Assembly (NCBI GenBank): GCA_964536375.1
Contig: CAZHXF010000005.1
Coordinates: 1-64,000 of the forward strand
Reading direction: 5' to 3'
Source of the DNA: Desulfuromonas sp964536375
Lineage (GTDB): Bacteria > Desulfobacterota > Desulfuromonadia > Desulfuromonadales > Desulfuromonadaceae
DNA length: 64,000 bases
In this document: positions 9,135 to 16,659 of the stretch, piece after piece
How the letters are laid out: every line of letters begins with the position of its first letter
Numbering within the stretch: position 1 is the stretch's first letter
The notes under the pieces: model-generated
Databases searched by the model: none
The model's input: only the letters and a program-made list of their open reading frames with translations
What the model was told of the DNA's origin: nothing
Position numbers and translations under genes: made by a program

Positions 9135-9156
9135 GTTTACTATCGGAGGAGTAATT

Positions 9157-9879
9157 ATGAGTTCAGGTATATATGCCGTCCTTAGTGGCGCCCTTAGTAA
9201 AATGCAGAGCGTAGAGGTTGTTGCCAATAATTTGAGTAACATCAATACGGCTGGTTATAAAAAAGAACGTCTGCATTTTTCTGCTTTACTGGATGATGCT
9301 ACGCAAACTAGTCAAGCTAGAGGTCTGAACTACACCTATATTCCTTCAACGCAAACTGATTTTACCCAAGGGATGATGCAAACCACCCAGAATGACTACG
9401 ACGTTGCTATTAACGGCGATGGTTTTTTCAAGGTACGCCGCGGAGAAGAGATGTTCTATACCCGTTTAGGTAATTTTACTCGTGCTACTGATGGCACCTT
9501 GATGACCCGCAGTGGTGAGCAAGTCCTCAGTGCCGCAAACAAGAAAATTACTGTTCCTGATGGTCCAATTACTATTACTGATAGTGGTGCAATCCTCGGT
9601 GCTGAGGGTGAGGTTGGTCAATTAGGTGTATTTGATCCAGATGTGAAATTATTAAAAAAACAGGGTGGTTCGCAATTTTCTTATAGCGGAAATGAGCAAG
9701 CAGTACCTGCTAGTGCCGGTGCGCAACTATTTCAGCGCCGACTCGAGCAGTCCAACGTAAACTCTATGGAAGAGACAACGGTAATGATGACCAGTATGCG
9801 TGCGTTTGAAAGTTACCAAAAGGCTATGAAAAATTATTTTACTCTTGATGCCAAGGCGGATGAAATTGGTTCACTGTGA
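9157..9879 (+). CDS. flgF: Flagellar basal-body rod protein FlgF
   Basis: FlgF is a proximal rod subunit exported through the flagellar gate. The 240-residue protein begins MSSGIYAVLSGALSKMQSVE, continues with the rod/hook-family motif VVANNLSNINTAGYKKER, and ends with the matching C-terminal helix (SMEETTVMMTSMRAFESYQK). The ATG at 9157 follows CGGAGGA at good spacing; a longer reading from 9133 adds non-homologous residues. It resembles FlgG but has the shorter, more divergent middle typical of FlgF. flgG follows after 91 bases. Confidence 0.92.
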   Translation: MSSGIYAVLSGALSKMQSVEVVANNLSNINTAGYKKERLHFSALLDDATQTSQARGLNYTYIPSTQTDFTQGMMQTTQNDYDVAINGDGFFKVRRGEEMFYTRLGNFTRATDGTLMTRSGEQVLSAANKKITVPDGPITITDSGAILGAEGEVGQLGVFDPDVKLLKKQGGSQFSYSGNEQAVPASAGAQLFQRRLEQSNVNSMEETTVMMTSMRAFESYQKAMKNYFTLDAKADEIGSL

Positions 9880-9970
9880 TTGTAAGTTGCCCGGCTCACA
9901 GCAATAATAAGTATTGTTAAATTAACCGATTTTTCAAATAAAGTTCGTGAAGTAAAAGGGAGACAAAATC

Positions 9971-10756
9971 ATGATTAGAGCATTATGGACAGCAGCGACA
10001 GGGATGTCATCACAACAGACTAATATTGATGTTATTGCCAACAATCTGGCCAATGTTAACACCAGTGGTTTCAAGAAGAGTCGTGCTGATTTTCAGGAGT
10101 TGCTCTATCAGGTGAGTAAAACTCCGGGCAGTTCAACTTCAGCGGATACTGTTTCTCCTACCGGGATCCAGATTGGTCTTGGATCACGTACCGCAGCGGT
10201 GCAAAAAGTATTCAGTGTCGGTGATATGATGCAGACTGAAAATGAGTTAGATTTGGCTATTGAAGGGCGTGGTTTTTTTCAAGTTGAAATGCCGGATGGT
10301 ACTACTTCTTATACCCGTGCTGGGGCATTAAAAAAAGATGGTGACGGTCGGATGACTACCTCTGAGGGGTACATCCTCAGTCCGCAGATAACCATTCCTC
10401 AAAATACCACGAGTATTTCCATTGGGCAAGATGGTACCGTTGATGTGTTTCTGGATGGAGACTCTACCTCTACTGAAATTGGTGTCATTGAGATGGCAAT
10501 TTTTGGTAATGAGTCTGGTTTACGCAGTTTGGGGCGTAACCTATATTCGGAAACAGTATCTTCAGGTACCCCGATAACTGGTACACCGGGAGAAAATGGT
10601 TTGGGGACACTGTCTCAGGGCTATCTCGAAGGATCTAATGTCAGTGTTATGGAGGAGATGGTCAACATGATTGCTGGTCAACGAGCCTACGAGGTAAACT
10701 CCAAAGCAATTAAGACGGCAGATGAAATTCTGCAAATGACCAATAATCTTATTTAA
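9971..10756 (+). CDS. flgG: Flagellar distal rod protein FlgG
   Basis: FlgG forms the distal rod that crosses the periplasm. The 261-residue product starts MIRALWTAATGMSSQQTNID, has the VIANNLANVNTSGFKKSRADF signature, and ends EEMVNMIAGQRAYEVNSKAI, all characteristic and at the family length. An AGGGAGA ribosome site precedes the ATG. The N-terminal and C-terminal helices form the coiled-coil D0 core. It is followed by the ring genes flgA, flgH and flgI. Confidence 0.97.
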   Translation: MIRALWTAATGMSSQQTNIDVIANNLANVNTSGFKKSRADFQELLYQVSKTPGSSTSADTVSPTGIQIGLGSRTAAVQKVFSVGDMMQTENELDLAIEGRGFFQVEMPDGTTSYTRAGALKKDGDGRMTTSEGYILSPQITIPQNTTSISIGQDGTVDVFLDGDSTSTEIGVIEMAIFGNESGLRSLGRNLYSETVSSGTPITGTPGENGLGTLSQGYLEGSNVSVMEEMVNMIAGQRAYEVNSKAIKTADEILQMTNNLI

Positions 10757-10822
10757 CCGTATTCTGTCAGGAAATATAGCGGAGCTACGTTAAACATGGT
10801 TATCTTATCTAAAGGGGAATAA

Positions 10823-11761
10823 ATGTTACGGTTACTGTGGTTGATCGTAGGGATATTAGTTAGTGTTGGATCAGCTATGGGGCTAGAAATAACAGTACAT
10901 CCTACTGTAGTTGTAACTGGGGACCAGGTAAGTATTGGTGATGTAGCCGAGTTGGTGCCAGCATCTACGCGATTATCAGGTAAACGAATAACTAGGTCTC
11001 CGGCACTGGGCAGGAGTTTAACTCTTAATTGGGATCAGATTCGGCGTGTTTTAGTGCAGAATGGGATCTCTACTAAAGATTTTAAGTTTTCTGGTGCTGA
11101 CGTGGTTAATGTTAAGCGCGATAGCTTGGTGATAACTTCAGGACGTATTCAACGTGATATTGATGCCTTCCTGGTCAATGTCCAGCAAAGAACACCACAA
11201 ACGAAGTTTCAGTTTACTCCACAAGGAAATATAAAGGAAATAACGGTGCCCGCCGGCAGGTTGCAGGTTGAAGTTATCCCCGCAATACCAGGGGTAATCG
11301 GTAGCCGACGTTTCACCCTTATCTATAGTGTTGATGGTCGCACGGTAAGAAATCAGTCTGTTAGTGGCAAGCTTGAGGTGCTGGCTAGTGTTGTTGTGGC
11401 GCAGCGCAGCCTTAAGCGTGGCAGTCTTATAGACGATGCCGATGTCAGGTTGGTCACTGTGGATATAGGTAAAATTAAACAACCTTTTTTTGACCTAGAA
11501 GATGTAGTGGGTAAAAAGGTTATTAGATCAATTCGCAGTGGTCGAATAGTGGAAGAACAGAATCTTGATTTTCCACCGTTAGTCAAAAAAGGTGCTTTTG
11601 TGAAACTTATAGCCAGGCGTGGACACATGGTTCTTACTGCCACTGGAATTGCCAAGGAAGATGGCAAGATGGATGAACTTATTCAGGTGCGTAATACCGC
11701 ATCCCAAAAAGATGTTTTGGCTAAAGTTGTTGGTCAGGATAAAGTGGAGGTAGGGTTTTAA
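10823..11761 (+). CDS. flgA: P-ring assembly chaperone FlgA
   Basis: FlgA is the periplasmic chaperone for P-ring formation by FlgI. The 312-residue protein has a signal peptide of about 20 residues ending near GSAMG. Its C-terminal half has the two-part SAF-type fold of FlgA, visible as LKRGSLIDDADVRLVTVD, VVGKKVIRSIRSGRIV and the VKLIARRGHMVLTATGIA segment. It is somewhat longer than the enterobacterial protein because of an extended N-terminal half. An AAGGGG ribosome site precedes the ATG, and flgH follows after one base. Confidence 0.92.
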   Translation: MLRLLWLIVGILVSVGSAMGLEITVHPTVVVTGDQVSIGDVAELVPASTRLSGKRITRSPALGRSLTLNWDQIRRVLVQNGISTKDFKFSGADVVNVKRDSLVITSGRIQRDIDAFLVNVQQRTPQTKFQFTPQGNIKEITVPAGRLQVEVIPAIPGVIGSRRFTLIYSVDGRTVRNQSVSGKLEVLASVVVAQRSLKRGSLIDDADVRLVTVDIGKIKQPFFDLEDVVGKKVIRSIRSGRIVEEQNLDFPPLVKKGAFVKLIARRGHMVLTATGIAKEDGKMDELIQVRNTASQKDVLAKVVGQDKVEVGF

Positions 11762-11762
11762 T

Positions 11763-12476
11763 ATGAAAAAGTGGCTGAATATTACCCCGTTGTTCTTGCT
11801 GATGTTAAGTACCAGTCTGATTCTTGTGCTTAGCGGGTGTGCACCGCCACCGAGCGCATCCAGCGCAGTGGTTACAGTGCCGGAACCTGAGCTTGTTATA
11901 GAAGCACCAAAACCGACAACACCAGGGTCGTTGTGGACGACAAATAAAGGTAGCTTGTTTGTTGACAACAGAGCCGGGCATGTCGGAGATATTTTAACCG
12001 TGGTTATCTCAGAGCAGGCTGAAGCCAGCAAGGAAGCCAGCACTTCCACCGGTCGCAGTACTACAGCCAGTGCAGATATTACCAGTTTATTCGGTTTGGA
12101 GACCAATATCGCTAATATTAACAAAGCGATTGATCCCGGTAAGCTAATTAGTGCCGGCTACACCAACGATTTTGCCGGTAGTGGTTCTACCTCGCGTAAA
12201 GAAGATCTTGTGGCAACTTTAACAACACGAGTGGTAGAAGTTTTGCCTAATGGAACTTTGCGTATTTCTGGGAGTAAAAGTGTTACGGTTAACCACGAGC
12301 AGCAGTTGATTCATTTAACTGGTATAGTGCGCCAGCAGGATATAACTGTGGGTAATCTGATAGATTCAAAATATATTCTCGATGCCAACATTGTTTACAC
12401 CGGCAAGGGAGTAATTGATGATAAGCAGAAGCCTGGTTGGCTGTTGCGCTTGCTGGATACCGTGACCCCGTTTTAG
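11763..12476 (+). CDS. flgH: Flagellar L-ring lipoprotein FlgH
   Basis: FlgH forms the L-ring bushing in the outer membrane. The 237-residue precursor has a lipoprotein signal with a lipobox around LVLSGC, so Cys at about residue 26 should be acylated. The FlgH core follows: SLWTTNKGSLFVDNRAGHVGD, ILTVVISEQAEASKEAST and, near the end, LPNGTLRISGSKSVTVN and LTGIVRQQDI. Length and order match. It sits between flgA and flgI in a tight run. Confidence 0.96.
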   Translation: MKKWLNITPLFLLMLSTSLILVLSGCAPPPSASSAVVTVPEPELVIEAPKPTTPGSLWTTNKGSLFVDNRAGHVGDILTVVISEQAEASKEASTSTGRSTTASADITSLFGLETNIANINKAIDPGKLISAGYTNDFAGSGSTSRKEDLVATLTTRVVEVLPNGTLRISGSKSVTVNHEQQLIHLTGIVRQQDITVGNLIDSKYILDANIVYTGKGVIDDKQKPGWLLRLLDTVTPF

Positions 12477-12493
12477 TGGTGTGGAGAAAAAAC

Positions 12494-13591
12494 ATGCGAA
12501 TCAAATCCAGTATGCTCATGGTATTGCTTTTACTGTTGGCTGTTTCAGCCAATGCTAGTCGAATTAAGGATATCGCCGATATCGAAGGGGTGCGGACTAA
12601 TCAGTTGGTTGGTTACGGACTGGTAGTTGGCTTAAACGGTACCGGAGATAGTTCCAGCACGCAATTTACGATGCAGTCATTGGTAAATATGATGGAGCAT
12701 CTTGGCATGCGTCTCGATAGAAACAACGTTAAGGTGGACAATGTCGCCGCTGTAATGGTCACCGCAAAGTTGCCACCATTTGCCAAGGTTGGGACTACTA
12801 TGGATGTCCTGGTGTCATCTATTGGTGATGCGGATAGTCTCGTTGGTGGGACGCTGATTATGACTCCGCTTAATGGTCCAGATGGTGAGGTTTATGCAGT
12901 GGCTCAGGGGCCACTAGCCGTTGGAGCGCTCTCCTTTGGCGGTAAAGCGGCTAAAGTGCAAAAGAATCATCCGACTGTGGGACGCGTCCCCGGTGGCGCG
13001 CTTATAGAAAAAGAGGTGGGCTTCGAATTGCCTGATACCAACGAGCTGCATTATCGTTTGCGCCAACCAGACTTTACTACGGTCAGTCGTATGGCTACAG
13101 CGGTGAATAAATATTTTGGGCAGAATTTGGCTCACGCTATCGATAGCGCCAGTCTGAAGATAACAATCGCGGATGATTACGCCGATTCAATGATAGAATT
13201 TATTGCTCAGGTTGAGCATGTTGAAGTGATTGCCGACATGGCTGCCAAAATTATAGTTAACGAGCGTACTGGAACCATTGTTATGGGTAACAATGTGCGT
13301 TTGTCAACGGTTGCTGTGTCGCACGGCAATCTAAATCTGGTCATCAGTGAATCCGCCATGGTGTCTCAGCCTGGACCATTCGGCGGCAATGGTGAAACTG
13401 TGTCGGTGTCCAACTCCGACCTGACGGCGTCAGAAGATAAAGGGAACCTCGTGGTTCTGCCTATGGGGGTTAGTATCGGTGATGTGGCGCGTGCTCTCAA
13501 CGCTATTGGAGCCACACCACGGGATCTTATTGCAATTTTTCAGGCTATAAAAGCTGCCGGAGCTTTACACGCGGAACTGGTTGTTCTGTAA
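12494..13591 (+). CDS. flgI: Flagellar P-ring protein FlgI
   Basis: FlgI polymerises in the periplasm as the P-ring around the rod. The 365-residue precursor has a signal peptide (MRIKSSMLMVLLLLLAVSANA) followed by the highly conserved RIKDIADIEGVRTNQLVGYG and VVGLNGTGDS. The C-terminus ends IFQAIKAAGALHAELVVL. The ATG at 12494 after GTGGAGA gives the correct mature start; an upstream TTG reading overlaps flgH and is rejected. Confidence 0.97.
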   Translation: MRIKSSMLMVLLLLLAVSANASRIKDIADIEGVRTNQLVGYGLVVGLNGTGDSSSTQFTMQSLVNMMEHLGMRLDRNNVKVDNVAAVMVTAKLPPFAKVGTTMDVLVSSIGDADSLVGGTLIMTPLNGPDGEVYAVAQGPLAVGALSFGGKAAKVQKNHPTVGRVPGGALIEKEVGFELPDTNELHYRLRQPDFTTVSRMATAVNKYFGQNLAHAIDSASLKITIADDYADSMIEFIAQVEHVEVIADMAAKIIVNERTGTIVMGNNVRLSTVAVSHGNLNLVISESAMVSQPGPFGGNGETVSVSNSDLTASEDKGNLVVLPMGVSIGDVARALNAIGATPRDLIAIFQAIKAAGALHAELVVL

Positions 13592-13592
13592 T

Positions 13593-13619
13593 TAAACTTT
13601 TCCATCCAGATGACGATAA
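13593..13619 (+). promoter_or_regulatory. Sigma-28 (FliA) promoter before flgJ
   Basis: TAAACTTT, exactly 11 bases, then GACGATAA matches the FliA consensus TAAAGTTT-N11-GCCGATAA at 7 of 8 positions in each box with ideal spacing. It begins one base after the flgI stop. Transcription would start near 13626, about 90 bases before flgJ. A second GACGATAA at 13629-13636 has no matching upstream box. Confidence 0.72.
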
Positions 13620-13717
13620 GATTGCTATGACGATAACAGAGCGGATCTGTTTGTCAGCGTCTTCTGCCCAGCAGTTGGCTGCATAAGTTTCTCTAACCAT
13701 TTGCCTGCGGATAAATT

Positions 13718-14008
13718 ATGAACCTGTATGTTGATCCACGTATGTACAGTACGCAAACATCTAAGCTGGAAAATACGGCTGCTCATGGCAATCCCCGTTT
13801 AAAGGAGACATGCCAGGAGTTTGAGGCCGTGATGTTGCAGACTATGTTTAAAGCAATGCGCGGTGCAGAAGCTGAAGACGGCTTGTTTGAAAAAGATATG
13901 GCAAACGACATCTACCGGGATCTTTTTGATGGTCAAGTGGCGCTTGAGATGGCGCATAATCAGAGCCTCGGTATTGGCCACCAGGTTTATCGCCAGTTAC
14001 AACACTAA
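13718..14008 (+). CDS. flgJ: Rod-binding protein, FlgJ N-terminal domain only
   Basis: This is a 96-residue stand-alone rod-binding domain equivalent to the N-terminal half of FlgJ, the rod cap. The diagnostic segment is CQEFEAVMLQTMFKAMRGAE, followed by DIYRDLFDGQVALEMAHNQS and a C-terminal IGHQVYRQLQ. It lacks the C-terminal peptidoglycan hydrolase domain of enterobacterial FlgJ; this short form is common outside gammaproteobacteria. A separate muralytic enzyme must open the wall, and none is encoded in this window. It is probably the first gene of the sigma-28 transcript. Confidence 0.9.
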   Translation: MNLYVDPRMYSTQTSKLENTAAHGNPRLKETCQEFEAVMLQTMFKAMRGAEAEDGLFEKDMANDIYRDLFDGQVALEMAHNQSLGIGHQVYRQLQH

Positions 14009-14102
14009 GGAAAGTAACTTTAACCCTAGTGCCATTTTTCTCTTGATATTTCTTCAGCGACACCATCCCCCGCAATAAATTAAAAAAGAATATAATTCTT
14101 CC

Positions 14103-14130
14103 TAAACTAGTTGTCTGTAAGCGTCGATAT
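14103..14130 (+). promoter_or_regulatory. Possible second sigma-28-like promoter before flgM
   Basis: TAAACTAG, a 12-base spacer and GTCGATAT loosely match the FliA consensus. The spacing and GTCGA core are the same as in the candidate before flgF. It would give a leader of about 130 bases for flgM that begins at the long inverted repeat at 14141-14229. Confidence 0.35.
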
Positions 14131-14140
14131 GTTGCCTATG

Positions 14141-14229
14141 AGGTTGAATGTAAATTGCCTCAACTAAATGCACACTATGTCAACTCTTTATATAAGCCCA
14201 CAGATAATTTAACTTACATTTTGCAACCT
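14141..14229 (+). promoter_or_regulatory. Long inverted repeat in the flgM leader
   Basis: AGGTTGAATGTAA at 14141-14153 can pair with TTACATT-TTG-CAACCT at 14214-14229, giving a 13-pair stem with a 3-base bulge and a 60-base AU-rich loop. It lies between the flgJ stop and the flgM ribosome site. There is no T run after it, so a terminator is unlikely. An mRNA leader structure affecting flgM translation or stability is an inference. Confidence 0.35.
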
Positions 14230-14265
14230 GTTGAAATGTAGTTCTAACTTAAATAGGTGAACGTT

Positions 14266-14643
14266 ATGACCATGAAAATTAACAATGATAAGTCGTTGCT
14301 CCAACAGTTTACGGTTAATAAAACGCGGAAGGAACAGCCAGGGGTAGGCGAATCGGCTAAAGGGCAAACTGCCGACAAGGTAAGCTTTTCATCAGTATTG
14401 CAGCAGGCTAGCCAAACTAAACAGCTTGCTCCTGCCGTTGCTAAGCAATCCTTGGATGGGCTGAATCCCGCATTGCTGAATACACCAACTTATGTGCAAG
14501 ATGTTGGTGAATCACAGGAGGCGGCGCGTGCCGGTAAGATTGAGGAGCTGAAGTTACAGATCGCTGAAGGCTCATATCAGCCCGACTTGAAAAAAGTAGC
14601 CAGCAGTTTGTTGAACTTTCTTGCTGAAGGACGCCAGTCATGA
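14266..14643 (+). CDS. flgM: Anti-sigma-28 factor FlgM
   Basis: FlgM binds FliA and is exported through the completed hook, releasing late gene expression. The 125-residue protein has a disordered, Gln-rich N-terminal half and the FlgM C-terminal helices: ARAGKIEELKLQIAEGSYQP, then LKKVASSLLNFLAEGR. The ATG at 14266 has AGGTGA at good spacing; a GTG at 14257 is an alternative that would add 3 residues. It overlaps flgN by 4 bases, pairing the anti-sigma with the chaperone as in many bacteria. Confidence 0.92.
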   Translation: MTMKINNDKSLLQQFTVNKTRKEQPGVGESAKGQTADKVSFSSVLQQASQTKQLAPAVAKQSLDGLNPALLNTPTYVQDVGESQEAARAGKIEELKLQIAEGSYQPDLKKVASSLLNFLAEGRQS

Positions 14644-14990
14644 TCAAAAACGTTCATGAAATGCTACAGGATCTGCATGAGGTGATACTCTCTGAACGTG
14701 AGAGCGCTAAATCTCTAGATTTAGAGGCACTGCAGGAGGCAACCTTGCGTAAAGAGCAATTGTTGCAGCAGCTCGATATTCATGGTGAGTTGGCTCCAGA
14801 AGATCGTGAATTAGCATCGGTGATACGTTTTGAAAATCGACGTAATGCGTATTTGTTGTGGTCAGCGTTGAATTGGATTCGTGAGTCAATGGAATTCTTT
14901 GGTCGGCGCTCCACGCCAAATTCGTACTCTCCTTCAGGTGTGTTGGTTACGGGGAAAAATGGGGGGCACTTGCTGTCCGGGAGGGCCTAA
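14640..14990 (+). CDS. flgN: FlgK/FlgL export chaperone FlgN
   Basis: FlgN is the cytoplasmic chaperone that delivers the hook-filament junction proteins FlgK and FlgL to the export gate. The 116-residue product is almost entirely helical and charged at its start (MLQDLHEVILSERESAKSLD), with heptad-like leucines through residue 60, and a disordered Gly/Ser tail. Sequence conservation in this family is low, so the call leans on size, helix pattern and position between flgM and flgK, with which it overlaps by 4 bases and 1 base. Confidence 0.85.
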   Translation: MIKNVHEMLQDLHEVILSERESAKSLDLEALQEATLRKEQLLQQLDIHGELAPEDRELASVIRFENRRNAYLLWSALNWIRESMEFFGRRSTPNSYSPSGVLVTGKNGGHLLSGRA

Positions 14991-16648
14991 TGGGCTTAGC
15001 TGCAGCACTCAATACCGGCAAAACTAGTCTGTTTAGCAATCAAAAGTCGATTGAAATAGCTGGAAATAATATTGCCAATGTAAATACTGAAGGGTATTCG
15101 CGCCAGAAAGCGGTCTATTCAGATTTTCCTTCACTGCAGTTTGGCAGTTACTTTGTCGGCCAAGGCGTAAAAATTACCGATATTACCCGTGAATACGATG
15201 TTTTTGTTAGTGAGCAGTTATTAGATAAAAGTCAAACTCTGGGCAGTGAAGATGCCAAGGCGACACCTCTGGCAGAGTTGGAGCGAGTATTCAGTATAGG
15301 CGAAGACAATCTTGCCACTGAGATTGATCGCTTTTTTGACTCCTGGCAAGAACTGTCGGCTAACCCGAGCGGACAAGTGGAACGTGACATTGTTATTCAA
15401 CGTGGAGAATTACTCTCTGCTGCGTTTAGTACCGTATCTGGCGAATTGGATAGTGTGCGCAGCAACATAAATAATACGGTGCTGTCGGAAGTAGATGCAG
15501 TAAATTTAAAATTAACTCAGATAGCCGACTTAAATGGTCGCATTCAAACAATTGAGGCTAATGGTCAGTCGGCGAACTCCTTTAGAGACCAACGCGATGT
15601 GTTATTGCAGGAGGTGACTTATACCCTCGGGGTGCAATCTTATGAAGAGCCTACTGGCGCAGTCAATGTCCAGTTGCCAGGCGGTTTGCCTTTGGTGCAA
15701 AACTCTAGTGCTCTGCAGTTGAAAGCGATTTCACAGGGCGACGATTTGGTGCTACAACTCAATGTAGGTCCTAGTTCGTTTGAAATTTCTGGTAAAAATC
15801 TCGGGGGTAAATTTGCTGGATTGCTGGAGTTACGCGATGAATTCATCCCCTCTTTGGCAAAAGACTTGGATTTAACTGCTTACAGCCTGGTGCAAGAGGT
15901 AAATAAACTGCATGAGGCGGGTACTGGATTAGATGGTTCCACTGGGGTATCTTTTTTTAATAACCCTGGTAACCATACCAGCCAAGGTTACGCTGATAAA
16001 GCTGATGGCTCGGCTTTTGGCGCCGGAACATTTACTTTAGATGTTGCCGGCGTTCCAATTGATGTTGTTTTTGCTGGTGGTTCATTAATGGATTTGCAAG
16101 AGGCCATAACCACTTCAGGTGCTGATGTCGGTGCTAGTGTTAACCAGCAAGATGATGGAGGTTATGTTCTGTCTATTGTGCCGCAAACACCGAATGACAG
16201 TGTGCAGATTGATATGTCTACCATCTCCGGTAGCTATGATGCACCACAGTTTACCATGGCTAATATGAGTGATCTGATGTCAATGGCAATCAGCCAGCCA
16301 TCAAAAATTGCTGCTGGTAATAGCAGCGCACCTGGTGACAATACCAACGCGCTGTCTCTATCTGCTTTAAAAGATAAGAATGCGGTAAATAGTGAAGATA
16401 CTTTTGTCAGTTTTTACGGCAAAATGGCAGCAAGTGTTGGTATTGAAGCCGGACAAAACAGGTTGTCACAAGCTGGTGCTGAAGATGCGTTGACCCAGCT
16501 TAAAAATCTGCGCGATGGTACTGTTGGTGTTTCTCTGGAAGAAGAGATGATCAGCCTGATAAAGTATCAACGTGGGTTTGAAGCGTCAGCTAAATTATTG
16601 TCTACTGTAGATGAAATGCTGGTTACAGTACTGTCGATTAAGAATTAA
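14990..16648 (+). CDS. flgK: Hook-associated protein 1, FlgK
   Basis: FlgK is the first junction protein between hook and filament. The 552-residue protein begins with a rod-hook family segment (SIEIAGNNIANVNTEGYSRQ) and ends EEEMISLIKYQRGFEASAKL, the standard FlgK termini. The central region around residues 340-400 has a flagellin-IN-like beta segment (FTLDVAGVPIDVVFAGG). The start overlaps the flgN stop by one base (TAATG). Length is within the usual range. Confidence 0.96.
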   Translation: MGLAAALNTGKTSLFSNQKSIEIAGNNIANVNTEGYSRQKAVYSDFPSLQFGSYFVGQGVKITDITREYDVFVSEQLLDKSQTLGSEDAKATPLAELERVFSIGEDNLATEIDRFFDSWQELSANPSGQVERDIVIQRGELLSAAFSTVSGELDSVRSNINNTVLSEVDAVNLKLTQIADLNGRIQTIEANGQSANSFRDQRDVLLQEVTYTLGVQSYEEPTGAVNVQLPGGLPLVQNSSALQLKAISQGDDLVLQLNVGPSSFEISGKNLGGKFAGLLELRDEFIPSLAKDLDLTAYSLVQEVNKLHEAGTGLDGSTGVSFFNNPGNHTSQGYADKADGSAFGAGTFTLDVAGVPIDVVFAGGSLMDLQEAITTSGADVGASVNQQDDGGYVLSIVPQTPNDSVQIDMSTISGSYDAPQFTMANMSDLMSMAISQPSKIAAGNSSAPGDNTNALSLSALKDKNAVNSEDTFVSFYGKMAASVGIEAGQNRLSQAGAEDALTQLKNLRDGTVGVSLEEEMISLIKYQRGFEASAKLLSTVDEMLVTVLSIKN

Positions 16649-16659
16649 GAGGTAGTGCT

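Noticed and set aside
13637..13690. Small peptide frame of 19 codons between flgI and flgJ (from the ATG at 13627)
   Set aside because: It has no ribosome site and would start at the predicted transcription start of the sigma-28 promoter. It is more likely leader sequence.
14009..14265. Cyclic di-GMP (GEMM) riboswitch in flagellar or other intergenic regions
   Set aside because: GEMM elements are common in Geobacter, so I looked for the GGCAAACC and GACGCAAAGC core in the larger gaps and saw none.
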